The translations under genes were made by a program, and so were the position numbers. The notes under the pieces are model-generated. The model did no database searches, was not told where the DNA came from, and was given only the letters and a program-made list of their open reading frames with translations. DNA of 64,000 nt from Comamonas sp. B21-038 (lineage in GTDB: Bacteria > Pseudomonadota > Gammaproteobacteria > Burkholderiales > Burkholderiaceae_C): assembly GCF_022387135.1 (NCBI RefSeq), contig NZ_CP092462.1, positions 2,976,001 to 3,040,000 on the forward strand. The letters are read 5' to 3'. Position 1 is the stretch's first letter, and each line of letters begins with the position of its first letter. Shown piece after piece: positions 1-8,777 of this stretch.

Positions 1-1
1 T

Positions 2-349
2 TCGACCTACTCCACCCCCAGCTATGGCTACGGTTATGGGGGCTACGGGTATGGCTATAACAGCTACCCCTACTACGGCAGCAGCTCGCTGGTCATCCAG
101 AGCTCTCCGACTTACGTGTATGGCGGCGGGCGCCCCTATTACCGCCCGGGTGGCGGTTACTACCGCCCCGGCGGTGGCTATGACCGCCCCGGCCATGGCG
201 GCAGCAGCCGGCCACCACCATCGCGACCCCAGCAGTTGGCACCCGGCACGGGCTCCAACTTTGGCCGCCCTTATGGTTCGGGCCCGCGCCCGGCAGCGCC
301 CGCGTCGCGCCCCAACGGCGGCCGGTTTGGTGGACAGTTCGAGCGCTAA
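2..349 (+). CDS. C-terminal part of a Gly/Tyr/Pro-rich protein (5' truncated by the window edge)
   Basis: The frame is open from the first bases of the window to a TAA at 347-349, so the start lies upstream. About 115 residues are visible. The first half is rich in Gly, Tyr and Ser. The middle carries a short repeat built on Arg-Pro-Gly-Gly-Gly-Tyr, present about three times around 145-195. The tail is Pro/Ser/Arg-rich and ends in FGGQFER. No enzyme motif is visible. Such low-complexity tails occur in secreted or envelope-associated proteins of Burkholderiales, but no function can be assigned. The next gene begins 16 bases after the stop, so the two may be co-transcribed. Composition could mislead; the frame is supported by the lack of stops and the in-frame repeat. 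Confidence 0.6.
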   Translation, partial: STYSTPSYGYGYGGYGYGYNSYPYYGSSSLVIQSSPTYVYGGGRPYYRPGGGYYRPGGGYDRPGHGGSSRPPPSRPQQLAPGTGSNFGRPYGSGPRPAAPASRPNGGRFGGQFER

Positions 350-364
350 CCTTCGGTCACCACC

Positions 365-1138
365 ATGCGCCTCATGCCACGCCCCCCTCTGCCCAGCCTT
401 CGCTATGCCGCATGGCTGGGTTTTTGGTGTGCTTGCGCATTGGCGGCGCCGTTGGCGCAGGCCCAGGTCACCCGCTGCGTGGACCCGGGCACGGGCAAGG
501 TGACCTACACCGATGGCGCCTGCGCCAGCGGTGCCAGCGCGACCGAGATAGAGCGCCGCAAATCCGATGAGGAGCTGGCCCAGGACCGCGCCCGCGAGCA
601 GGAAGCCCTGCAAGCCAAGGCCGAGCGGCGCCAGCAGGAGCTGGCCCAGCGCCGGCTGCAGGCCGATGAACGCGCCGAGGATTTGGCGCAACGGGCCGCC
701 AACCGCCCCGCTCGCGCCAACCCCGCGCAGTCAGCCGCCTGCCAGCAATCGCGTGAGCGCTACAGCGCCGCATCCGAAGAGGCTGCCGACAAGACCATGG
801 GCAGCCATGCCCGGCTCGATGCGGCCAAGCGCCAGATGGAGCTCGACTGCATGGGCCCCGAGGCCTATAGCCGGCTGGAGGCCAGCCGCCCCGCCCCGAC
901 GGCGGTACTGCCCGCTGATCCCTATTGGGACGGATACCCATACCGCCCCCATCGCCCCCGCCCACCGGCACCACCCCCCGCCCCTGCACCCAGCATCAGC
1001 CGCTGCGATGTGTTCAAGTGCTTGGATACGCAGGGCTATTCGCACCCCCGGGGCCAGATTGGCGAAACCGCACGGCCACCGAGCCCCGGCGCCAACCCGC
1101 GCAGCTGCCGCAGCCAGGGCGGCTCGGCACCCTGCTAG
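365..1138 (+). CDS. DUF4124 domain-containing exported protein
   Basis: 257 residues. An N-terminal signal peptide is evident (basic start, hydrophobic run LGFWCACALAAPL, cleavage near AQAQ at about residue 34). It is followed directly by a DUF4124-type motif (VTRCVDPGTGKVTYTDGAC), with the paired Cys and Tyr-Thr-Asp typical of that family. Residues 60-120 are highly charged and Gln/Arg/Glu-rich and probably form a helical coiled coil. The C-terminal third is Pro-rich with scattered Cys, ending in APC. DUF4124 proteins are periplasmic and of unknown role, so only export and family are supported. A second in-frame ATG at 374 is an alternative start. The gene converges on the following minus-strand gene with 12 bases between stops. 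Confidence 0.8.
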   Translation: MRLMPRPPLPSLRYAAWLGFWCACALAAPLAQAQVTRCVDPGTGKVTYTDGACASGASATEIERRKSDEELAQDRAREQEALQAKAERRQQELAQRRLQADERAEDLAQRAANRPARANPAQSAACQQSRERYSAASEEAADKTMGSHARLDAAKRQMELDCMGPEAYSRLEASRPAPTAVLPADPYWDGYPYRPHRPRPPAPPPAPAPSISRCDVFKCLDTQGYSHPRGQIGETARPPSPGANPRSCRSQGGSAPC

Positions 1139-1150
1139 CCCAGGCGAGGC

Positions 1151-2161
1151 TCAAGCACCAGGGCCCGCCGCAGTGCCCGCCCCCACCAGGTACACAGCGG
1201 CCTGCAAGCCGTGGTGCACCGTCTGGTAGCGCAGTACCAGGCCCAGCTCCTGCCGCATACGCGTATTGCTCAGGCGCCGCGACTCGCGCATGAAACTCAG
1301 CAAGGTGGGGCTCAGTTGCTGCTCGGCCTCGGCCAGGCTGATGCGCATCGGGTGCGGCAGGCGCCACAGGTCAGCGGCCAGGTCAAAATAATCGCCCATC
1401 AGCATCGCAGAGTCATCGGCCACATTGGTGATGCGCTGTGGCATGCCGCGCCATAGCGCCCGCACCACCGCGCGCGCCAGGTCATCGGCATGGATGTGGC
1501 TGGTGTAAACATCGTCCTCGCGCCGCAACAGCGGCGTGCCGCGCTGCAGCCGCCCCAATGGGGTGCCGCCCTCGCGGTCGCCTGCGTAGATGCCGGGGAT
1601 GCGCAGTACATGCACGGCAGCGCCGCTGGCCACCAAGCGCCGCGCCCAGGCCCGCAATTGGCGTTCGGCATCGACCCGGCGCAGCGCCCGGGCGGTGCTG
1701 GCGCGCAGCGGATGGGTCTCCGTGACCCAGGCACCGTCCCAGTTGCCATAGACACCGCTGGTGGAGCCGTACACCAGCTGCGGCGCCTGGCCCGCGCGGC
1801 AAACCAGTGCTTGCAGCAGGTGGCGTGTGCGCAGATCGCGCGAGGCCAGCGTGGACGGCGTTCCCGCAGCGGGCTGCGCCGGTGGCGCCAGATGCACCAC
1901 ACGCTGGGCCAGCCCCGCCAGCCGGCGCAGGCTGCGCGGCTCGTCCAGATTGCCCAGCAACGGCGTAGCACCCAGGGCACGCAGGCTGTCAAAGCGCTGC
2001 GGCGATGAACTGAGCGCCCGCACCAGCGGGCCGCGCGCCGCATGCGCATGCTGGCCTGGCCGCTGCCACAGCCGCAGCACCCGCTGGCCGACATCGCCGC
2101 AGCCCACGATCAGCACCCGCTGGCGCCGAAAACGCGCCGGCAAGGCCTGGCCAGCTGCCAT
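1151..2161 (-). CDS. NAD(P)-dependent epimerase/dehydratase family protein (SDR, YeeZ-like)
   Basis: 336 residues from the ATG at 2161. Residues 15-25 form a Rossmann nucleotide-binding loop (VLIVGCGDVGQ, GxGxxG at 20-25). Around residues 131-139 the sequence YGSTSGVYG matches the active-site neighbourhood of extended short-chain dehydrogenases, where sugar-nucleotide epimerases have S-T-x-x-V-Y-G. Substrate is unknown; related bacterial proteins are annotated only as epimerase-like. The frame stays open upstream to a GTG at 2209, but the added segment is low-complexity and the ATG places the Rossmann strand at the usual distance from the N-terminus. Ribosome binding sites are weak for both, so the start is uncertain by 16 codons. 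It diverges from the flavoprotein reductase gene. Confidence 0.78.
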   Translation of the reverse strand: MAAGQALPARFRRQRVLIVGCGDVGQRVLRLWQRPGQHAHAARGPLVRALSSSPQRFDSLRALGATPLLGNLDEPRSLRRLAGLAQRVVHLAPPAQPAAGTPSTLASRDLRTRHLLQALVCRAGQAPQLVYGSTSGVYGNWDGAWVTETHPLRASTARALRRVDAERQLRAWARRLVASGAAVHVLRIPGIYAGDREGGTPLGRLQRGTPLLRREDDVYTSHIHADDLARAVVRALWRGMPQRITNVADDSAMLMGDYFDLAADLWRLPHPMRISLAEAEQQLSPTLLSFMRESRRLSNTRMRQELGLVLRYQTVHHGLQAAVYLVGAGTAAGPGA

Positions 2162-2354
2162 GGCGCAGCGCTGTCGGGGCCCGCTTCGCGGGCTTTGGTT
2201 TAAAGGCACAATAAGCTTTCTTGGTTCAGATGGCAGCCATCACACTGCAGTCTAGCGTCTGAACCTGCTTGCAAATGCCAGCGCTCACCCCATTTATGCA
2301 ACCCCAGGCGCCGATGAGCGCCGTTGTTTTGTGTCGATAAGGAATTTTGGTGCA

Positions 2355-3410
2355 ATGAGCTCTTCGTCCAGCGCGTTTCAAATTTCGGTCCTGCCCAGCG
2401 GACGCGCATTTGCCACCCAGGCCTCGGAAGCGATCCTGACGGCTGCGATCCGCAGCGGCGTAGGTCTGCCGTATGGTTGCAAGGATGGCGCCTGCAGCTC
2501 CTGCAAATGCAAGAAGCTCAGCGGCACCGTCGTGCATGGTCCCCACAGCGAACGTGCGCTGAGCCCGCAGGAAGAGGCCGACGGCATGATCCTGCCGTGC
2601 TGCGCCGTGCCCACCAGCGATGTGGTGATCGAGTCGCGCCATGTCACCGATGAAAGCGCCTTTCCGATCAAGAAAATGCCGGTGCGCGTGCAGACCATCG
2701 AGCGCTTGTCGCCCGATGTCGTCAAGCTGCGCCTGCAGCTGCCTGCCGCAGACAGCTTTCGCTACCACGCCGGTCAGTACATCGAGTTTTTGCTTGCCGG
2801 TGGCACGCGCCGTGCCTATTCGATGGCGATTGCGCCGCACCACCAGGACAGCGCGCCTGGCTTGGAGTTGCATATCCGCCACACACCCGGCGGTCTTTTT
2901 ACCGACCACGTGTTTGGCGCGATGAAGGAGCGCGAGATCCTGCGCATCGAAGGCCCGTTCGGCAGCTTCTTCCTGCATGACGGCGACAAACCGATGGTCT
3001 TTCTGGCCTCGGGCACCGGCTTTGCGCCGATCAAGGCGCTCATCGAACATCTGCAGCACCACGACATCCAGCGCCCGGTGGTGGTGTACTGGGGCGGCAG
3101 GCGCCCGCAAGACCTGTATATGCACGACTGGATGCTGGCACGCAGCGCCGAGATGCCCCAGCTGCGCTATGTGCCGGTGGTGTCCGACGCGCTGGCAGAA
3201 GACGCCTGGCAAGGCCGCAGCGGCTTTGTGCACCAGGCCGTGCTCGATGATTTTGCCGACTTGTCGGGCTACGAGGTCTATGCCTGTGGCGCGCCAATTG
3301 TCGTGGATTCTGCCCGCGCCAGCTTTACCAGCCAGCGCGGCTTGCCGGAGGACGCCTTCTTTGCCGATGCCTTCGTGACCGAGGCCGACAAGCAGAACCA
3401 GATCGTATGA
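2355..3410 (+). CDS. Ferredoxin-NAD(P)H reductase, CDP-6-deoxy-delta-3,4-glucoseen reductase-like
   Basis: 351 residues from the ATG at 2355, preceded by AAGGA at 2339-2343; an upstream in-frame GTG at 2331 is less likely. The N-terminus is a plant-type [2Fe-2S] ferredoxin domain with ligands Cys42, Cys47, Cys50 and Cys82. The middle is an FAD-binding ferredoxin-reductase domain with the RxYS motif (RAYS, 153-156). The C-terminal third is an NAD(P)-binding domain with GTGFAPIK. This ferredoxin-FAD-NAD order is that of AscD/RfbI-type reductases and of oxygenase reductase components. In Burkholderiales such stand-alone genes usually carry the glucoseen-reductase name, although no deoxysugar genes are nearby, so the true electron acceptor is unknown. 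Confidence 0.85.
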   Translation: MSSSSSAFQISVLPSGRAFATQASEAILTAAIRSGVGLPYGCKDGACSSCKCKKLSGTVVHGPHSERALSPQEEADGMILPCCAVPTSDVVIESRHVTDESAFPIKKMPVRVQTIERLSPDVVKLRLQLPAADSFRYHAGQYIEFLLAGGTRRAYSMAIAPHHQDSAPGLELHIRHTPGGLFTDHVFGAMKEREILRIEGPFGSFFLHDGDKPMVFLASGTGFAPIKALIEHLQHHDIQRPVVVYWGGRRPQDLYMHDWMLARSAEMPQLRYVPVVSDALAEDAWQGRSGFVHQAVLDDFADLSGYEVYACGAPIVVDSARASFTSQRGLPEDAFFADAFVTEADKQNQIV

Positions 3411-3697
3411 ACGGCTGAGACACGGGGTCTGACAGGGCGCAATCGCGGCCCTGTCCCACTTCCGCGTCACGGCATGTACATGCCCCAGCCGCTACACTAG
3501 AAAGTTTAGAGCCGCTCACACAGTCCTCCCTGCGTTACCGTCCCGCCTTGTCGTGCGTTTGTCATGCTGCAGGCTGGGCCCCTCGTCTGCAACGCCAAGC
3601 TTTGGCTGGCGGGGCTGTGCTGGCGGCACTCAGGGGTAGTGCCTGCTCGTATCAGGCGCTTCGTCGTTATTCACTCTCGTCAAGAAGACACCAAACC

Positions 3698-4669
3698 ATG
3701 CAACGCAGAAATATCCTGTTATCCACCGTCCTGGCCGCCGCCGCTTTCGCTGCACCTGCCGCTTTTGCGGCCGATCCGGTGATTCGCCTGGTCGTGCCTT
3801 ACGCTCCGGGAGGTCCACTGGATGTCACCTCGCGCATCCTGGCTGAACGTGTCCGCGACCAACTGGGTACCGTGGTGATCGACAACAAGGCGGGCGCCGG
3901 CGGCAACATCGGTGCCGACATCGTGGCCAAGGCCGCACCGGACGGCCTGACCATCGGCCTGTCGGCGACGGCCACGCATGCCGTCAATCCCTGGCTGTAC
4001 ACCAAGATGCCTTTCAACGCCGCCAAGGACTTCACCGCCATCACCCAGATGGTGCGCGTGCCCAATGTGCTGGTGATGAACACTGAGCGCGCCAAGGCGC
4101 TGCAGATCAGCAATGTGCAGGACCTCATTGCCTACGCCAAGAAGAACCCGGGCAAGCTCAATTTCGGCAGCGGCGGCAATGGCAGCTCCGGCCACCTGGC
4201 CGGCGAGATGATGAAGCGCCAGGCCGGCATCTTTGCCGTGCACGTGCCCTACCGCGGCGCCAACCCTGCGCAGCTGGCGCTGCTGTCGGGCGAGGTGGAT
4301 TTCAACATCGACAATCTGGCGGCCGCGTCGGCCAACATCCACAGCGGCAAGCTCACCGCGCTGGCGGTCACCAGCCTGCACGCCAGCCCGATGCTGCCTG
4401 GCGTGCCACCACTGGCTGACACCCTCAAGGGCTTCGAGATCGACACCTGGTGGGGCCTGGTGGCACCGGCCAACACGCCGCCTGATGTGATCAACCGCCT
4501 CAACAAGGCCTTTACCGATGCGCTGAAGGATCCGGCCACCAAGACCCGTTTTGCCAGCCTGATGGCCGAGCCCGTGCCCACTACGCCGGCCGAGTTTGAC
4601 AAGTTCATGGCCTCCGAGCGCAACAAGTACGAATCGGTGGTCAAGCTCTCTGGCGCCAAGGTCGACTAA
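3698..4669 (+). CDS. Bug/TctC family tripartite tricarboxylate transporter substrate-binding protein
   Basis: 323 residues. The start is the ATG at 3698, which gives a textbook signal peptide (MQRRNILLS then an Ala-rich core, cleavage after AFA-A near residue 25). The mature part begins with IRLVVPYAPGGPLDV, the hallmark N-terminus of Bug periplasmic receptors. Internal conserved blocks include NKAGAGGNIGAD, FGSGGNGSSGHL and HVPYRGANPAQLALLSGEVDF. Bug proteins bind small carboxylates or amides in the periplasm. No TctA/TctB membrane partner is adjacent, so this is one of the many orphan receptors of this bacterial group and its ligand cannot be predicted. A strong intrinsic terminator follows 33 bases after the stop. 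Confidence 0.92.
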   Translation: MQRRNILLSTVLAAAAFAAPAAFAADPVIRLVVPYAPGGPLDVTSRILAERVRDQLGTVVIDNKAGAGGNIGADIVAKAAPDGLTIGLSATATHAVNPWLYTKMPFNAAKDFTAITQMVRVPNVLVMNTERAKALQISNVQDLIAYAKKNPGKLNFGSGGNGSSGHLAGEMMKRQAGIFAVHVPYRGANPAQLALLSGEVDFNIDNLAAASANIHSGKLTALAVTSLHASPMLPGVPPLADTLKGFEIDTWWGLVAPANTPPDVINRLNKAFTDALKDPATKTRFASLMAEPVPTTPAEFDKFMASERNKYESVVKLSGAKVD

Positions 4670-4702
4670 GCGCCGCGCTGCGAATCCGTAGCGCCCAGCA
4701 AG

Positions 4703-4738
4703 AAGCCCCGCCAGCGTGCAGCTGCGGGGCTTTGTTCT
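4703..4738 (+). terminator. Rho-independent terminator after the Bug gene
   Basis: A perfect 9-bp stem (4703-4711 with 4724-4732) closes a 12-base loop and is followed by a T-rich tract on the plus strand. It lies between the convergent Bug gene and folK. The A residues on the opposite side are fewer, so it should act mainly on the plus strand. Confidence 0.8.
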
Positions 4739-4764
4739 TGTGGGGCGGTATCTCTCTCGCCGGC

Positions 4765-5337
4765 TCAGCGCCACCAGTCCGGCCCTTGGCTGCGCTGCAC
4801 ACCCTGTGGCAAAAGCGGCTGCAGCTGTGCCTCGCTGACCCAGGCCGGCGCCAGCTCCTGCAGCGGTGCCAGCACAAAGGCACGCTGCCACATGCGCGGA
4901 TGGGGCACCTGCAGGTCGGGCATCGCGATCGACGTGTCGATATCCGCATAGAGCAGCACATCCAGGTCCAGCGTGCGCGGGGCATTGCGGTAGGGGCGCT
5001 CGCGGCCGGCGGCCAGCTCCAGTTGCTGCAACAGGTGCAAAAGCTGCTGTGCCGACAGCGATGTGCGCAGCTCGGCCACGGCATTGAGGTAGTCGGGCCC
5101 GCTGGAATCCACCGGCCGGCTGCCGTACAACGACGAGACCGCCTGCACGGCCACACCCGCGCTGCCCGCCAATTGCCGCAAGGCCTGCGCCATTGCAGCA
5201 CCCCGGTCGCCCAAATTGGCACCCAGGCCTATCCAGGCGCGCAAGCTCTGCCCGGCGGGCGGTGCGGCATCACCATTGGCCAGGCGCTGCGCCTGGCCCA
5301 GCGCTTCAGTCGCCATGGGCGGCTGCATCACCACCAT
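4765..5337 (-). CDS. folK: 2-amino-4-hydroxy-6-hydroxymethyldihydropteridine pyrophosphokinase
   Basis: HPPK transfers pyrophosphate from ATP to 6-hydroxymethyl-dihydropterin in cytosolic folate synthesis. About 190 residues from the ATG at 5337, close to the family norm. Visible motifs are GLGANLGDR near the N-terminus, SSLYGSRPVDSSGPDYLNAV, the metal- and ATP-binding block RTLDLDVLLY, and VPHPRMWQRAFVLAPL. The frame continues upstream inside pcnB, but that part reads as pcnB's basic tail in another frame. Candidate starts at 5337, 5328 and 5316 all precede or overlap the pcnB stop (5306-5308), so the two genes overlap and are probably translationally coupled. It is last in the minus-strand hda-HAD-pcnB-folK run. 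Confidence 0.9.
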   Translation of the reverse strand: MVVMQPPMATEALGQAQRLANGDAAPPAGQSLRAWIGLGANLGDRGAAMAQALRQLAGSAGVAVQAVSSLYGSRPVDSSGPDYLNAVAELRTSLSAQQLLHLLQQLELAAGRERPYRNAPRTLDLDVLLYADIDTSIAMPDLQVPHPRMWQRAFVLAPLQELAPAWVSEAQLQPLLPQGVQRSQGPDWWR

Positions 5338-6922
5338 TGCCGCCACCTGCTGCTCCGCCAGCATCACCCGCACCGGGTTTGCGGCGGCGGCGGCGGCGCT
5401 TCTTCGCGGGCGCATCGCCAGCGGCGGCGCTCTCGCTGTCCATCGCCTGCTGGGCCACCTGGTCCAGGCTGGAGCCTTCCTGCGCCTCTGTGGCGGCTGC
5501 CGGCTTTCTCGGGGCGCGCTTGGGCTTGGCAGCGCCTGCCTTTGGCTTGGCACGCTGCTCTTCACGCACCTGGGCGATCAGGTCTTCGCGGCGGGCCTCA
5601 TCGGCCTGCTGGAACTCCTGCCACCAGTTGGCCAGCGCTTCGTCCACCTCGCCCACATCGGCGCGCAGACGCAGAAAATCGAAGCCGGCACGGAAGCGCG
5701 CCTGTGCGATCATGCCGAACGGCGTGCTGCCGGTGCGCTTTTCAAAGCGCGGCTGCATCACCCAGATTTCGCGCATGTCGGCGGCGAGCTTGCCCCGGCC
5801 GGAGACATCGCCGATGCGGTGGTTGAAGACATCGTCGATCGCATCCTGCAGCGCCGGGTGCGGGTGCTCGCCTTTGAGCATGCGCTTGTCCCAGCCCGCT
5901 TTCACGTCCTGCCACAGCACGCAGGCGAGCAAGAAGCTTGGCGCCACGCTCTTGCCTTCGGCTACGCGGCGGTCGGTGTCCATCAGCGCAGCCTGCACAA
6001 ACGGCAGGTCGGCGCGGTCCACCACCACATCCAGCAGCGGGTAGATGCCCTTGGCCAGGCCCAGCAGGCGCAGTTGCTCGATCGAGGCCAGCGAATGCCC
6101 TGTCTGCAAAAGCTTGAGCATTTCGTCAAACATGCGGCTTTGCGGCACTTCCTGCAGCAGCTGGGCACATTCGACCAGCGGTTTGGCGGTCTTGGGGTCG
6201 AGCGTGAAGCCCTTCTTGCTGAGCTTGGCGGCAAAGCGCACGGCGCGGATGATGCGCACCGGGTCTTCGCGGTAGCGGGTGGCCGGATCACCAATCATGC
6301 GCAGCACATGCTTTTGCGAGTCGCGGATGCCCTTGTGGTAGTCCACGACGATCTGGGTCTGCGGGTCGTAGTACATGGCGTTGACGGTGAAGTCGCGCCG
6401 CGCCGCATCTTCGTTCTGGGGACCCCAGACGTTGTCGCGCAGCACACGGCCGCTTTCGTCCACCGCCAGCTTCATGCCGGCCAGTGCGGCCTTGCTGGTT
6501 TTCTCGTTGCCCTGCACCTGTTCGGCCTTGGAGCTGTCCAGAAAGGCCCGGAAGGTGGTGACTTCGATGACCTCGTTCTCGCGGCCACGGCCATAGACCA
6601 CGTGCACGATGCGAAAACGCCGGCCAATGATGAAGGCGCGGCGGAACAGGCTCTTGACCTGCTCGGGCGTGGCGTTGGTGGCCACGTCGAAGTCTTTGGG
6701 GCGCAGGCCCAGCAGCAGGTCGCGCACGGCCCCGCCGACGATATAGGCCTCAAACCCCGCTTCCTTCAACGTGCTGCAGACATCCAGCGCGCGGCGGTCC
6801 ACCAGCTTGGGATCGATGTTGTGCACATCAACGCCGACTTCCTCGCGCTTGCCAAAGGGGTTCTTGGTCTTGCTGGCCGCCGTGGCTTTGCCGAGCAATT
6901 TATCGATGATGGTCTTGATCAT
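5306..6922 (-). CDS. pcnB: Polynucleotide adenylyltransferase (poly(A) polymerase I)
   Basis: 538 residues. PcnB adds 3' poly(A) tails that promote RNA decay. The nucleotidyltransferase core shows the helical turn VGGAVRD at 62-68 and the catalytic Asp pair in DFDV (Asp77, Asp79), then RRDFTVNAMYYDP and RAVRFAAKL, typical of class II poly(A)/CCA polymerases. The family usually ends in a basic region; here the last ~75 residues are Ala/Pro/Lys-rich with a run of arginines (KKRRRRRRK) followed by a Gly/Ala tail, longer and more basic than usual, which may help RNA binding. The start overlaps the stop of the HAD gene by 4 bases (6919-6922), and the 3' end overlaps folK, indicating an operon. Confidence 0.93.
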   Translation of the reverse strand: MIKTIIDKLLGKATAASKTKNPFGKREEVGVDVHNIDPKLVDRRALDVCSTLKEAGFEAYIVGGAVRDLLLGLRPKDFDVATNATPEQVKSLFRRAFIIGRRFRIVHVVYGRGRENEVIEVTTFRAFLDSSKAEQVQGNEKTSKAALAGMKLAVDESGRVLRDNVWGPQNEDAARRDFTVNAMYYDPQTQIVVDYHKGIRDSQKHVLRMIGDPATRYREDPVRIIRAVRFAAKLSKKGFTLDPKTAKPLVECAQLLQEVPQSRMFDEMLKLLQTGHSLASIEQLRLLGLAKGIYPLLDVVVDRADLPFVQAALMDTDRRVAEGKSVAPSFLLACVLWQDVKAGWDKRMLKGEHPHPALQDAIDDVFNHRIGDVSGRGKLAADMREIWVMQPRFEKRTGSTPFGMIAQARFRAGFDFLRLRADVGEVDEALANWWQEFQQADEARREDLIAQVREEQRAKPKAGAAKPKRAPRKPAAATEAQEGSSLDQVAQQAMDSESAAAGDAPAKKRRRRRRKPGAGDAGGAAGGGNGGDAAAHGD

Positions 6923-7617
6923 GCGTGAGGCTCCAGCAGGTCCAGAATGCGCCAGCCGCGTTCTGTCGCCAATTGGCGCAGGCGGTCGTCAGGGTTGGTG
7001 GCCACCGGCGTATTGACTTTCTCCAGCAGCGGCACGTCGTTCATCGAATCGCTGTAGAAGATGCTGTCCACGCTGTCCCAGCTCAGGCCGCGCTCGGACA
7101 TCCAGGCTTCCATGCGGGTGACCTTGCCGGCACGCATCGTCGGCACGCCATCGATCTCGCCGGTGATCCAGCCCGAGGCATCACGCGCCAGGTTGACGGC
7201 CAGCAGGTGGTCCACACCCAAGGCCTTGGCGATGGGGCGGGTCACGAATTCATTGGTGGCGGTGACGATCACGATGGTGTCACCCGCGTCCCGGTGCTGC
7301 TGCAGCAGCGCCAGCGCCGCCGGCTGGATATGCGGCTCGATGACCTCCTGCATGAACGCGAGATGGGCGTCGTCGGCGGCCTGTGGCCCCAGTTTGCGAA
7401 TGGCCTCGGTGGCAAAACGCACATAGGCATGGATATCGAGCGTGCCTTTTTGGTAATCGGCAAAAAAGGCCGCGTTGCGGCTGCCGAACTCCTGCTTGTC
7501 GCACCAGCCCTTGCGCAACGTGAACTCCCCCCATTCGTAGTCCGAATCGAGCGGCAGCAAAGTATGGTCCAGGTCAAAAAGCGCAAGCCTAGTGCTTGTG
7601 CCAGCAGAGTTATTCAT
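6919..7617 (-). CDS. HAD family (subfamily IB) hydrolase, SerB-like phosphatase
   Basis: 232 residues. Motif I is FDLDHTL with nucleophile Asp15 and acid/base Asp17. A later Thr-bearing motif (VTATNEFVTRPIAKALG) and the acidic SDSMNDVPLLE complete the HAD catalytic set. The domain order fits the HAD-IB (phosphoserine-phosphatase-like) group often placed next to pcnB in Burkholderiales. The natural substrate is not known; a phosphomonoester is expected. The gene follows hda with a 51-base gap and overlaps pcnB by the four bases of ATGA, so it is probably co-transcribed with both. Confidence 0.88.
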   Translation of the reverse strand: MNNSAGTSTRLALFDLDHTLLPLDSDYEWGEFTLRKGWCDKQEFGSRNAAFFADYQKGTLDIHAYVRFATEAIRKLGPQAADDAHLAFMQEVIEPHIQPAALALLQQHRDAGDTIVIVTATNEFVTRPIAKALGVDHLLAVNLARDASGWITGEIDGVPTMRAGKVTRMEAWMSERGLSWDSVDSIFYSDSMNDVPLLEKVNTPVATNPDDRLRQLATERGWRILDLLEPHA

Positions 7618-7668
7618 TCAAAAAATCTCGGTTGTTGCTGGAAGAACGTGTTTGTGATCCAAGACCAT

Positions 7669-8364
7669 TTACTCCGTCTCCAGCATGTCCTTGAGCAAGG
7701 GGATCGTCAGGCCCCTCTTATTGCGCAAGGCAAAATTGTCCAGGTGGTCCAACAGCTGCATCAGACTGCCCAAATCGCGTGAGAAGCGCTTGAGCATGTA
7801 ATCCATCACATCGTCGGTCAATACCAGGCCACGTCGTTTGGCTTCATCCTTGAGCACGTCCCTGCGCTGTGCTTCGCTGAGCAGATGCAGCTGGTAGATC
7901 TCGCCCCAGCCCAGCCGGGTGCGCAAGTCGTCACGCAGTTTCAGGTCCGAGGGCGGCACATCGCCCGCCGCCAGCACCCAGCGCCGCGCGCCGGTTGCCG
8001 GGCTGGTGGCGTTGACGAACCAGTTGAAGGCCGCCGCCTGCTGCACCGGGTTGTAGAACTGCACCTCATCCAGAATCACCGCTGACCAGCGCTCATTGAA
8101 AGCACTGGGAAAGCGCGTGCTCGCATCGAGCCAGCCCACCGGTGAGCCCTGCTCGCGCAAGGCCTCCGCGACCGCACGCAGCACATAGGTCTTGCCACAG
8201 CCCATCTCACCCCACAGGTAGGTCGGCACGGTCGAGCGCGGCGTGTCCCAGGCCTCATTGACCTGGGCATGCAGATGCGCGAGTGCTGCCTGGTTCGAGC
8301 CCGCAAAAAACCGGTTCAGGCTTGGCGCTGGCGCCAAGCCCAGATCCAAAGCCATTTGCTTCAT
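7669..8364 (-). CDS. hda: DnaA regulatory inactivator Hda (DnaA-like AAA+ protein)
   Basis: 231 residues. Hda, loaded on the sliding clamp, stimulates ATP hydrolysis by DnaA and so limits re-initiation of replication. The N-terminus MKQMALDLGL resembles the clamp-binding motif (Q-x-x-L-x-L) of Hda. The Walker A loop is GEMGCGKT at 52-59 and a Walker B-like ILDEVQ follows. The C-terminal DnaA DNA-binding domain is absent, as expected for Hda. It is the first gene of the minus-strand run ending in folK and diverges from purM across 413 bases. This gene order is common in Comamonadaceae. Confidence 0.9.
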   Translation of the reverse strand: MKQMALDLGLAPAPSLNRFFAGSNQAALAHLHAQVNEAWDTPRSTVPTYLWGEMGCGKTYVLRAVAEALREQGSPVGWLDASTRFPSAFNERWSAVILDEVQFYNPVQQAAAFNWFVNATSPATGARRWVLAAGDVPPSDLKLRDDLRTRLGWGEIYQLHLLSEAQRRDVLKDEAKRRGLVLTDDVMDYMLKRFSRDLGSLMQLLDHLDNFALRNKRGLTIPLLKDMLETE

Positions 8365-8777
8365 GCGTCAACTCCTATCCGCACCCGTGCCCGCCGTGCG
8401 TGGGGCACTGCGTTGGTGGGGTTCGGATAAAAGGAAATCTCACGCATGGCTGCGTTCAATACAAGAAAGCGTTCAGTGTGGTTGGGCGCAACGCGCGCCA
8501 ACTGGGGGCTCCCCTGCTCGGGGCATATGTACTGGCCAGAGGCGTACATGCAAACCCGTTGATTTTAGTCGGTAGTCACGACCGTGTGACACAAAAGGCC
8601 GAAGTGCCGCATTTATGCAGGAAATCGGCCACACCGCGCCCTGCAAATGGCTGCACAGCCGTTAACAGTGCACACCGGACGGGCATTCTGGCCCCTCAGG
8701 TATGGCTTGCGGCATAAAATCGACGTTTCTGGCCCCCGTTGGGTCAGCTTGTCAGCCTTATTGCCTTTGTAGTCCTC
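8365..8777. other. Intergenic region between divergent hda and purM
   Basis: 413 bases that must hold promoters for both directions. A TAAAAT at 8715-8720, 58 bases before the purM ATG, is a possible -10 for purM, but no convincing -35 pairs with it. No open frame with a plausible start and family signature, no tRNA and no strong hairpin were seen. Confidence 0.5.
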
